This document shows positions 7,239 to 12,451 of a DNA stretch of 12,451 nt, one piece after another (the stretch's first letter is position 1; each line of letters starts with the position of its first letter). Under the pieces are notes generated by a model. The model saw nothing but the letters and a program-made list of their open reading frames with translations, was not told the origin of the DNA and ran no database searches. The translations under genes and the position numbers were made by a program. Origin of the DNA: DASXUC01 sp036004445 (lineage in GTDB: Bacteria > Sysuimicrobiota > Sysuimicrobiia > Sysuimicrobiales > Kaftiobacteriaceae); assembly GCA_036004445.1 (NCBI GenBank), contig DASYRL010000036.1:1-12451 (forward strand). Reading direction: 5' to 3'.

Positions 7239-7688
7239 GTGGACTACGAGCAGGCGTACCGGGACCTCGAGGCGCTTGCCAATGAGCGGGAGCATGGCTT
7301 CGAGGAGGCCGTCGTCGCCTATCTGCGCCACCACGTCCCGCACTATTCCTGGGTCGGTATCTACTGGGTCGCGGGGTCCGATCTGGTTCTCGGCGCCTGG
7401 AACGGCCCGGAAGCGACCAAGCACACCCGGATCCCCGTCGGCGTAGGCGTCTGCGGCGCCGCTGCGGCCTCCGGGAAGACGGAGGTCGTCGGCGACGTGT
7501 CGGCGGATCCGCGCTATCTGGAGTGTTTTCCCTCGACGAAATCGGAAATCGTCGTTCCCATCTTCTCCGACGGCACGGTGATCGGGGAGATCGACATCGA
7601 CAGCAGCGACCTCGAGGCGTTTGGAGCGGACGATCAGCGCTTTCTCGAACGGGTCGCGGACCTCTTGAACGTGGTAAGAGCCGCGTAG
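7239..7688 (+). CDS. GAF-domain protein, free methionine-(R)-sulfoxide reductase-like
   Basis: This is a 149-residue single GAF domain. The run RIPVGVGVCGAAAASGKTEVV, then DVSADPRYLEC and SEIVVPIF.DG..IGEIDIDS, closely follows the free methionine-(R)-sulfoxide reductase family (MsrC/YebR), which reduces free Met-R-O using thioredoxin. Cys96 in YLEC matches the catalytic cysteine and Cys72 in GVCG matches one resolving cysteine. The other resolving cysteine, expected a few residues before RIPVG, is absent (KHTRIP), so the enzyme would use a two-cysteine cycle. The GTG at 7239 abuts the previous TAG and has no obvious ribosome-binding site, which suggests termination-reinitiation. The last 55 bp overlap the convergent glycosylase gene. 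The family assignment is fairly secure, but the activity is inferred. Confidence 0.8.
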   Translation: MDYEQAYRDLEALANEREHGFEEAVVAYLRHHVPHYSWVGIYWVAGSDLVLGAWNGPEATKHTRIPVGVGVCGAAAASGKTEVVGDVSADPRYLECFPSTKSEIVVPIFSDGTVIGEIDIDSSDLEAFGADDQRFLERVADLLNVVRAA

Positions 7689-8257
7689 CGGAAGCACTCC
7701 ACGACGTGGTCGTTCACCAGGCCCGCCGCCTGCATGTACGCGTAGCAGATGGTGGGCCCGACGAACTTGAACCCCCGCTGCCGCAGGTCGCGGCTCATCG
7801 CCTCGGCAACCGGCGTCGTCGCCGGGAGGTCCGTCATGCGTCGGAATCGGTGGTGGACCGGTCGCCCGTTCACGAAGGACCAGACGTAGCGGTTGAACGA
7901 GCCAAAATCGCGCTGCACGTCGAGGAAGTGCCGCGCATTGGTGATCGTCGCCGCAATCTTGCCGCGGTTCCGAATGATGCCGGGATCCGCCAGCAGCCGG
8001 CGGACGTCGCGTCCGTCAAACTGCGCCACGATCCTGGGATCGAAGTCCGCAAAGGCCGCCCGCAGGGCGCCGCGCTTCCTGAGGATCAGATCCCAGCTCA
8101 GGCCGGCTTGAAACGCGTCGAGGATCAGGAACTCGAAGTGCTTGCGATCCCGCCGCACCGGCACGCCCCATTCGCGGTCATGGTACTGCCGCAGCAGGGC
8201 ACTGCCTTCGGCCCAGCCGCAGCGGGGGCGCGTCCTCCCCGCCGCCGTGGGCGTCAC
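7634..8257 (-). CDS. tag: DNA-3-methyladenine glycosylase I
   Basis: This is a 207-residue helix-hairpin-helix glycosylase that would remove 3-methyladenine from alkylated DNA, starting base-excision repair. The zinc-snap residues of the Tag family are present with the right spacing: Cys13 in RCGW, His26 in YHDREWG (13 apart), and the HxxxC pair in VNDHVVEC. The LILDAFQAGLSWDLILRKR, GIIRNRGKI and FKFVGPTICYAYMQAAG segments are also diagnostic. The GTG at 8257 overlaps the upstream stop by 4 nt (GTGA), which decides the start. Longer in-frame starts would lie inside the FAH gene. The basic C terminus (KRSATRSRKR) runs 55 bp into the GAF gene on the other strand. Pairing with an FAH-family gene has no obvious metabolic logic. 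Confidence 0.93.
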   Translation of the reverse strand: MTPTAAGRTRPRCGWAEGSALLRQYHDREWGVPVRRDRKHFEFLILDAFQAGLSWDLILRKRGALRAAFADFDPRIVAQFDGRDVRRLLADPGIIRNRGKIAATITNARHFLDVQRDFGSFNRYVWSFVNGRPVHHRFRRMTDLPATTPVAEAMSRDLRQRGFKFVGPTICYAYMQAAGLVNDHVVECFRYAALTTFKRSATRSRKR

Positions 8258-9147
8258 GCTCGGGAGTCCGCGACGATGCGGTTTTCGAGCACGCCGATCC
8301 GTTCCACCTCGGCGCTGACCACGTCGCCGACGTGCAGCCACTTCGGGGGATCGAAGCCCATGCCGACGCCTTCCGGGGTGCCCGTGGCGAGGAGGTCGCC
8401 GGGTTCGAGCGTCATCCCGATCGAGAGGACTTCGATCAGTTTCGCGACCGAAAATAGCATGTTCGCGGTCGTGGAATTCTGCCGCGTCTCCCCGTTCACG
8501 CGCATGGACAGGCGCAGAGCCTGGGGGTCGGGGATGGCCGAGCGGTGGACGATCCACGGTCCCAGCGGGGCGGACGTATCCAGCGACTTGCCCTTGAACC
8601 ACTGCTGGTGCCGGCGCTGCAGGTCGCGGGCGGTCACGTCGATCATGACCGTATAGCCGAAGACGTAGCTCAAGGCCTTCGACTCAGGGATATTGCGCCC
8701 GCGCCGGCCGAGCACGGCCGCCAGCTCCACTTCATAGTCCAGCGCCTCCGTCGCCCGGTGATGGATTACCGGTGCGCCGGGTCCGACGACCGCGGTCGGG
8801 GGTTTTGTGAAGAAGACGGGCACCTCGGGTGGGGCGTTCCCGCCCTCCCGGGCGTGCTCGGCGTAGTTGCGGCCCATGCAGAAGATGTTCTTCTTGGGGC
8901 GTGGGATGGGCGCCAGCAATTTCGTGCGCGCCAGCGAGGTAGACTCCCTGCCGTCGGATACCCAGTCCTGCGCATCCCGATGGAGCTGTCCGAGGGCTCG
9001 GGCCGGCACCGTCTCAATCAGCGAGATCATGTCGGCCGGAACGCGCTGTCTGCGCCGGCGCGCTAGCGGCGCGATGTCGACGACCCGGTCGTCGACGACG
9101 AATCCTAACCTTGTTTCACCGGATACTCGATAGGTGGCGATTCGCAT
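8254..9147 (-). CDS. Fumarylacetoacetate hydrolase (FAH) family enzyme
   Basis: This is a 297-residue protein with a small N-terminal domain (about 1-75) and the C-terminal FAH fold. Metal-ligand acids are visible in DYEVELA (Glu139, Glu141) and in GYTVMIDVTARD (Asp170). KNIFCMGRNYAEHARE, QWFKGKSLD and ATGTPEGVGMG are further family motifs. Members hydrolyse or decarboxylate C-C bonds in beta-diketo or oxo acids: acylpyruvases, oxaloacetate decarboxylases and 2-hydroxyhepta-2,4-diene-1,7-dioate isomerases. The sequence alone does not choose between these. The ATG at 9147 has GAGGAAG about 13 nt upstream, itself part of a G-rich repeat. Its stop overlaps the glycosylase start by 4 nt. Confidence 0.9.
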   Translation of the reverse strand: MRIATYRVSGETRLGFVVDDRVVDIAPLARRRRQRVPADMISLIETVPARALGQLHRDAQDWVSDGRESTSLARTKLLAPIPRPKKNIFCMGRNYAEHAREGGNAPPEVPVFFTKPPTAVVGPGAPVIHHRATEALDYEVELAAVLGRRGRNIPESKALSYVFGYTVMIDVTARDLQRRHQQWFKGKSLDTSAPLGPWIVHRSAIPDPQALRLSMRVNGETRQNSTTANMLFSVAKLIEVLSIGMTLEPGDLLATGTPEGVGMGFDPPKWLHVGDVVSAEVERIGVLENRIVADSRA

Positions 9148-9160
9148 GGGTTATGTCTTT

Positions 9161-9193
9161 CTTCCTCGTCCCCTGGTCCCCTAGTCCCAGTCC
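9161..9193 (-). repeat. G-rich repeat, copy 2, before the FAH-family gene
   Basis: On the minus strand, two octamers (GGGGACCA and GGGGACGA) follow a heptamer (GGGACTA) and a decayed GGACT unit, ending 13 nt before the ATG at 9147. The C-tracts on the plus strand are at 9170-9173, 9178-9181 and 9186-9188. The unit resembles the GGGAACA heptamer of the other two copies, with one extra G in two units. The G-rich strand is again the coding strand of the downstream gene. Confidence 0.65.
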
Positions 9194-9267
9194 TGTGGGT
9201 TTGCTAGGGCTGTGTTCGGCAGGGGAGGGTCCGCGGATCCAAGAAGGCCATTTCGAATCCCGCAGGT

Positions 9268-9273
9268 GGAGGA
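9268..9273 (+). promoter_or_regulatory. Ribosome-binding site fixing the start at 9282
   Basis: GGAGGA lies 8 nt before the ATG at 9282. This excludes the longer in-frame start at 9111, which would overlap the divergent FAH-family gene. Confidence 0.75.
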
Positions 9274-9281
9274 CACACCCG

Positions 9282-10397
9282 ATGCCCAAGGTGGCTGTAT
9301 TTGCCGGTACGACCGATGGACTATTCGTCGTCGAGAGCGACGGGAAACGGCGGCGCTGGCGGCGGCGCGGCCCCTATCTGAAAGGTCACTCCGTGAACCA
9401 CTTCGGCTGGGATCCGAAGACGAAGACCATGTACGCGGCGACGTTCGACGACGGCATCTACGCCAGCCGGAATCTCGGCCGGACGTGGACGGGACTCGAC
9501 GGGGGACTGCCCATCCGCAAAGTGTGGTCGCTCGCGGTTGACCCCAAGGATCCCGACAGGCTGTGGGCCGGGACGCACTTCAGCTACCTCTTTGCCAGCG
9601 CCGACCGCGGGCGGTCCTGGAAAGTGCACGAGGGCTACCTCAAGGCTCCCGGGAGCCGTTATGGGGATTGGGGCTTCGGCACAACCGGCAACGCGATCCA
9701 CGGCATCCACATCGACCCCAAGCAGTCCAAGCGGATGTACGTTGTCAGCAGCACCGACAACGGTGCGGTCCGGACCGCCGACGGCGGAGAGACGTGGCAG
9801 GCCGCGACCGCCGGGGTGATCGAGGCGTGTCCCGCCGCCGAGCGGTCGACGCTGGGCAAGCCCATCAGCGAGGCCGAGCGGCAGCGCAAGCTCGACGAGC
9901 ACCTCAGCCAGGTGCACGCATGCACGCACCGCATCGGCATTGCGCCCACCGATACCAAGGTGCTGTACCGTCAGCAGCACTGCGGCGTGTACCGCAGCGA
10001 CGACTACGGCGCAACGTGGACGGACATCTCATCGGGCTTGCCCGAACGGCACGGATTCCCGCTGGCCGTCCATCCCGCCCAGAAGAACGTGGCGTTCGTC
10101 GTCCCGGCGTATCAGGGGATCTGCAAGCGGCACAACAGCTGCATCATCGGCGCGCTCGACGTTTACCGGACGCGTACCGCCGGCAAAACGTGGGACCGGT
10201 TGAGCGACGGGCTGCCCCGCGACGTCCACTGCGTTGTCCTGCGGCAGGCCATGGACGGGGACGTGCTCAAGCCCGCCGGGTTTTACTTCGGCACCACGAC
10301 GGGCGAGATCTACGGCACTGCGGACGAAGGAGATGCGTGGGCGCTGGTGGCCGGTGGGCTCCCACGGATCCAGGGGATTACGGCGGCAGTTCTCTAA
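9282..10397 (+). CDS. Six-Asp-box (BNR) beta-propeller protein, sialidase/VPS10-like
   Basis: This is a 371-residue protein built of propeller repeats. Six Asp-box turns (S/T-x-D-x-G-x-T-W type) are visible at residues 62-69, 106-113, 165-172, 239-246, 297-304 and 346-353. The last two are degenerate (TRTAGKTW, TADEGDAW). This pattern is shared by sialidases, sortilin/VPS10 domains and photosynthesis assembly factor Ycf48. The rest, including VLYRQQHCGVYRSDD, matches a widespread bacterial family often labelled exo-sialidase, for which I know of no proven activity. The catalytic Arg triad of true sialidases is not evident. There is no signal peptide, so it is probably cytoplasmic. Cys/His clusters (HACTH, QHC, CKRHNSC, HC) are notable. 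It is transcribed alone from the divergent region 9148-9281. Confidence 0.85.
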   Translation: MPKVAVFAGTTDGLFVVESDGKRRRWRRRGPYLKGHSVNHFGWDPKTKTMYAATFDDGIYASRNLGRTWTGLDGGLPIRKVWSLAVDPKDPDRLWAGTHFSYLFASADRGRSWKVHEGYLKAPGSRYGDWGFGTTGNAIHGIHIDPKQSKRMYVVSSTDNGAVRTADGGETWQAATAGVIEACPAAERSTLGKPISEAERQRKLDEHLSQVHACTHRIGIAPTDTKVLYRQQHCGVYRSDDYGATWTDISSGLPERHGFPLAVHPAQKNVAFVVPAYQGICKRHNSCIIGALDVYRTRTAGKTWDRLSDGLPRDVHCVVLRQAMDGDVLKPAGFYFGTTTGEIYGTADEGDAWALVAGGLPRIQGITAAVL

Positions 10398-10401
10398 GGG
10401 C

Positions 10402-10437
10402 GCAAGCGAGCAAGCGTCTTGCAAGCCAGCAAGCGAG
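10402..10437. repeat. Short CAAGCGAG tandem repeat between convergent genes
   Basis: Two 15-nt direct repeats, GCAAGCGAGCAAGCG at 10402-10416 and a copy with one mismatch at 10421-10435, are themselves made of CAAGCGAG-like octamers. A small hairpin (GCAAG-CGT-CTTGC, 10410-10422) falls inside. The element fills most of the 53-bp gap between the convergent propeller and thymidylate-synthase-like genes. It has no T-tract and so is not a standard intrinsic terminator. Confidence 0.55.
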
Positions 10438-10450
10438 GGAGCCGCGAGGT

Positions 10451-11371
10451 TTAAACGGGGGTCTGGATGCGCCGGCGGGGCAGCCTCGGATGGTAGTCCG
10501 TAACCGCGAAGTGGTGCGCGCGGAACGCGAACAGGTCGGTGACGTCCGGGTCGAGGGCGACCGTAGGGAACCGCTGCGGCTCGGTGGCGAGCATCGCCCG
10601 CACGTCCTCCACCTGCCCGAGGTAGATGTGCGCGTCGTCGATCCAGTAGACCAGTTCCCGCGCCCGGTAGCCGGTGACCCGCTCGAGCATCAGCGCGAAC
10701 GCCGCGTAGTGGATGAGGTTGAAGACCAACCCCACCGGCGCGTCGGCGCTGCGCTGGCGGTGGGTCAGCACCAGGTCGCCCGTGCGTGAGTTCACGTGGA
10801 CGTGTACCCACCCGTGGCACGGAGGCACGATCGCTCTCCGCGCCTGGCCGTTGGCGGCGAGTACGTAGGGGGGGATCCAGGGCGAGAGTTCATGGTGGCG
10901 CGCATCCGGGCGCGATCTGATCTGCTCGAGCAGGTGGGTGAGCTGATCGAACGTCCCGCCGCCGGGGGCGGGATAGCGTCGGAAGGCGGCGCCATAGGAC
11001 CCCGGGCCCAAGTCGCCCGGCTCGAGGCCAAAGGGCCCGGCGGCGTCGGCGGTGACCCAGCGATCCCACCAGAAGCACCCGAAGGCTTCGAGTTCGCGCT
11101 GCGTCTGAGCCCCATTGAGGAAGGCGCAGAATTCACCGAGAGCCTGATGAAACGGCGACGGCCGGCTTCCGCTCTTGGCGGTGCTGACGACGTCGCGCTC
11201 GGTGACGACCGGGAACCCATTGTCCAGCCGGAAGCGCATCTGATGCCCGATGATCTTCAGCGCGGCGGTGCCGTGCTCGGTAACGACCTCCTCTCCCATG
11301 GTCAGGATCCGGAGGAGGAGATCCCGATACTGCGTGTCAGGGGTTCGTTGCGCAAAGGGTAGATAGTCCAT
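10451..11371 (-). CDS. Divergent thymidylate synthase (ThyA-fold) homologue
   Basis: This is a 306-residue protein that aligns end to end with classical thymidylate synthase. It keeps IIGHQMRF, a glutamate (Glu80) in GEFCAFL, WDRW (102-105), DLGP, the nucleophile Cys185 in PPCHGW, QRSAD (206-210), the base-reading Asn218 in FNLIHYA, and His248/Tyr250 in DDAHIY. Asn218 is the residue that is Asp in phage dCMP hydroxymethylases, which argues for a uracil-type base. Two expected phosphate-binding arginines are missing: Escherichia coli Arg21 aligns with Glu32 and Arg127 with His159. There are also about ten extra residues after FPVVTERD. It may methylate or hydroxymethylate an unusual pyrimidine rather than dUMP. 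The ATG at 11371 has only weak Shine-Dalgarno-like sequence, and the leader carries G-rich heptamers. Confidence 0.85.
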   Translation of the reverse strand: MDYLPFAQRTPDTQYRDLLLRILTMGEEVVTEHGTAALKIIGHQMRFRLDNGFPVVTERDVVSTAKSGSRPSPFHQALGEFCAFLNGAQTQRELEAFGCFWWDRWVTADAAGPFGLEPGDLGPGSYGAAFRRYPAPGGGTFDQLTHLLEQIRSRPDARHHELSPWIPPYVLAANGQARRAIVPPCHGWVHVHVNSRTGDLVLTHRQRSADAPVGLVFNLIHYAAFALMLERVTGYRARELVYWIDDAHIYLGQVEDVRAMLATEPQRFPTVALDPDVTDLFAFRAHHFAVTDYHPRLPRRRIQTPV

Positions 11372-11387
11372 CTAAGCCCCGCTGATC

Positions 11388-11429
11388 CCGGTCCTGTTTC
11401 CTGTTCCCAGTTCCCATTTCCCTGTTCCC
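11388..11429 (-). repeat. G-rich heptamer repeat, copy 3, in the leader of the ThyA-like gene
   Basis: On the minus strand, six units in exact 7-nt register start at 11429 and decay towards the gene. The first four begin with GGG (plus-strand CCC at 11427, 11420, 11413 and 11406) and the last two with GG. The consensus is GGGAACA. The repeat ends about 17 nt before the ATG at 11371. Four GGG tracts with 4-nt spacers satisfy the standard G-quadruplex pattern. Confidence 0.8.
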
Positions 11430-11604
11430 GATCTTGGTATGTCCCCAGGAGGGAGGTGCGGGCGAAGGAGGGTGTGTTAGTCCAGCGTTGTAGCTCGTGG
11501 GGAGCCAGCGGAGGCACTCAGCCCAGTCGTAGGCTCCTCCCCCCTGAGGGTCTTTGGAGGAATTCACGCCACTGTTGGAAATTCCTGCCCAGATATCAAC
11601 ATAT

Positions 11605-11624
11605 TGTGGATAACTTGTGGATGG
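11605..11624 (-). promoter_or_regulatory. DnaA-box-like pair
   Basis: Positions 11605-11613 read TGTGGATAA, the exact complement of the consensus DnaA box TTATCCACA. A second copy at 11616-11624 (TGTGGATGG) differs at its last two positions and is offset by 11 bp, one helical turn. The flank 11591-11604 is AT-rich for this genome. The pair could regulate one of the flanking genes or belong to a replication-initiation region. The window holds no dnaA, dnaN or similar gene to support an origin. Confidence 0.5.
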
Positions 11625-11686
11625 ACCTCTACGGAGTGAGTCGAGCGCTCGTTCGAGGGATCTTCGCGCTTGAGACCATGTAGACT

Positions 11687-12301
11687 GTGAGAACCGTGAA
11701 GACCTCTCTGGACGAACTGGCCGACCGTGTGGTGACGGTCCTCTCCGCCCGCCCGCGTCTGGAGTACGACCAGCCGCGGTTGCGGCGCGCGGCCGTGCTC
11801 GTTCCCCTCTTCCTGGCCGACGGCCGCGTCCACGTCCTCCTCACAAAGCGCACCGAAACCGTGGAACATCACAAGGGTCAGGTGTCCCTGCCCGGCGGAT
11901 CCTCGGACGCCGGCGACGCCGACGCCGTCGCTACTGCGCTGCGCGAGACCGAAGAGGAGCTGGGCATTCCTCCACACCGCGTGCGGGTCCTCGGCGTGCT
12001 CGACGACGTGCCCACGTTCATCAGCGGTTTTGTCGTAACCCCCGTGGTAGGAGTCATTCCGCATCCACTCGATCTGCGCATCAGCGCCGACGAAATCTCC
12101 GAAATCTTGATCGTGCCGCTGGACACCTTTCAGGATCCGAGCAGAGTGCGGGTCGAGGAGCGGGAGCGCGACGGGGAGCGGGTCCAACTGTTCTTCTACC
12201 ACCATGAGGGTCATGAGATCTGGGGGGCGACCGCCCGCATCCTCAAAGGGTTCGTTGAGCAGGTATTTGGTAGCGAGAGACCGTCAGAGGGCCAAAAGTA
12301 A
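11687..12301 (+). CDS. Nudix hydrolase, NudL-type CoA pyrophosphatase
   Basis: This is a 204-residue Nudix protein. The full Nudix box lies at about residues 69-92 (GGSSDAGDADAVATALRETEEELGI, matching GX5EX7REUXEEXGU with Asp in place of the first Glu). It is preceded by VLLTKRTETVEHHKGQVSLPGG, the extra signature that separates coenzyme A pyrophosphatases (Escherichia coli NudL, UPF0035) from other Nudix enzymes. These split CoA or acyl-CoA into phosphopantetheine and 3',5'-ADP with Mg or Mn. The start is GTG at 11687, right after an in-frame TAG, with GTG at 11696 as the alternative. Neither has a clear ribosome-binding site. It is preceded by the DnaA-box region and followed by a small hairpin. 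Confidence 0.88.
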   Translation: MRTVKTSLDELADRVVTVLSARPRLEYDQPRLRRAAVLVPLFLADGRVHVLLTKRTETVEHHKGQVSLPGGSSDAGDADAVATALRETEEELGIPPHRVRVLGVLDDVPTFISGFVVTPVVGVIPHPLDLRISADEISEILIVPLDTFQDPSRVRVEERERDGERVQLFFYHHEGHEIWGATARILKGFVEQVFGSERPSEGQK

Positions 12302-12309
12302 GCCTTTTC

Positions 12310-12324
12310 GGCGGAGATTCCGCC
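12310..12324 (+). terminator. Possible hairpin terminator after the Nudix gene
   Basis: GGCGGA-GAT-TCCGCC forms a perfect 6-bp stem with a 3-nt loop, 8 nt after the stop codon. No T-tract follows (CTAGAG), so it could stabilise a 3' end or act with Rho rather than as a classical intrinsic terminator. Confidence 0.3.
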
Positions 12325-12389
12325 CTAGAGCCAGAAATCAGCGAGTTTTGCCAGGCATGAATCCTGATCGCCGTCCAATCAGTACTCCG

Positions 12390-12427
12390 GAGGGCCCTCG
12401 ACCTGTTTGGGGCCTTGTTTTTGGCCC
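12390..12427. repeat. GC-rich palindromes upstream of the last promoter
   Basis: GAGGGCCCTC at 12390-12399 is a perfect 10-bp palindrome. GGGCC (12410-12414) and GGCCC (12423-12427) form a 5-bp inverted repeat around a T-rich 8-nt loop. They lie directly upstream of the TATACT promoter and could be operator half-sites, or chance in GC-rich DNA. Confidence 0.3.
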
Positions 12428-12437
12428 GGTCTTCGGT

Positions 12438-12446
12438 TGGTATACT
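12438..12446 (+). promoter_or_regulatory. Extended -10 promoter for a gene beyond the window
   Basis: TGG followed by TATACT (12441-12446) fits the extended -10 form TGN-TATAAT with one mismatch. The bases TATACTGGA repeat exactly those at the ABC operon promoter (6291-6283, minus strand). No good -35 hexamer is seen. Transcription would begin near 12453, just outside the window. Confidence 0.5.
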
Positions 12447-12451
12447 GGAGA

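Larger units (their letters stand above)
11372..11686. other. 315-bp divergent intergenic region
   Basis: This is the longest gene-free stretch of the window, lying between the divergent ThyA-like and CoA pyrophosphatase genes. It holds the heptamer repeat at 11388-11429, a purine-rich GGAGGG tract near 11448-11472, several competing inverted repeats at 11499-11560, an AGGAATT/AATTCCT inverted repeat (11558-11564 with 11580-11586), and an AT-richer patch with DnaA-box-like sequence at 11605-11624. No persuasive sigma-70 promoter is visible for either flanking gene. No tRNA or known riboswitch was recognised. Confidence 0.6.

Noticed and set aside
7523..8656. Plus-strand open frame spanning the GAF tail, glycosylase and part of the FAH-family gene
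   Set aside because: It runs antisense through two genes with diagnostic motifs and shows no domain of its own.
10449..10456. GTTTAAAC palindrome
   Set aside because: It simply surrounds the TAA stop of the ThyA-like gene. An 8-bp palindrome alone is not evidence of a site.
9563..10789. Alternative plus-strand frame across the propeller gene and into the ThyA-like gene
   Set aside because: It is Arg/Ala-rich and out of frame with six Asp boxes that are clearly encoded in the chosen frame.
11388..11429. CRISPR array interpretation of the G-rich repeats
   Set aside because: Units are 7 nt with no unique spacers of constant length, and no cas genes are near.
11605..11624. Calling this region oriC
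   Set aside because: There are only one perfect and one partial box, with no cluster and no replication genes in the window. It is reported only as DnaA-box-like sites.

Overview
The window comes from a GC-rich bacterial genome, judged by eye to be in the mid-to-upper 60s percent GC. It carries about thirteen protein genes in short, tightly packed transcription units. I see no phage, plasmid, transposase, CRISPR, tRNA or rRNA signatures. GTG starts, 4-bp stop/start overlaps and at least one probable leaderless start are used. I cannot name the phylum. The mix of tandem-GNAT acetyltransferases, a C45 Ntn-hydrolase, an Asp-box propeller and a divergent thymidylate-synthase homologue fits a little-studied environmental lineage, but that is inference.

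Layout: (1) 1-3802, plus strand: a 5'-truncated tandem-GNAT protein, a full-length paralogue of it, a C45 acyltransferase/amidase-like enzyme and a TSUP (TauE/SafE) permease. The last two overlap by 35 bp, and the set looks like one operon. (2) 3810-6278, minus strand: an ABC ATPase, a MacB/FtsX-type permease and an ExoD-like membrane protein, joined by 4-bp and 8-bp overlaps. Transcription probably starts at a TATACT box placed for a leaderless GTG start. (3) 6401-7688, plus strand: a small exported protein, a helical protein of unknown function and a GAF protein resembling free methionine-(R)-sulfoxide reductase. The last two are in the same frame and separated only by one TAG codon. (4) 7634-9147, minus strand: a fumarylacetoacetate-hydrolase-family enzyme and 3-methyladenine DNA glycosylase I, coupled by a GTGA overlap. 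The glycosylase tail overlaps the GAF gene tail to tail. (5) 9282-10397, plus strand: a six-Asp-box beta-propeller protein. (6) 10451-11371, minus strand: a divergent thymidylate-synthase homologue. (7) 11687-12301, plus strand: a NudL-type CoA pyrophosphatase, preceded by a 315-bp non-coding region with DnaA-box-like sites. The window ends in an extended -10 promoter for a gene outside it.

The most striking non-coding signal is a family of G-rich tandem repeats, mostly heptamers close to GGGAACA. They lie just upstream of three unrelated genes: the C45 enzyme, the FAH-family enzyme and the thymidylate-synthase homologue. At all three the G-rich strand is the coding strand. At the third, four GGG tracts with 4-nt spacers form a textbook G-quadruplex motif in the predicted 5' leader. 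The other points worth a second look are the thymidylate-synthase homologue, which lacks two of the expected phosphate-binding arginines, the amber-only junction in unit 3, and the GNAT/GNAT/C45/TSUP cluster.
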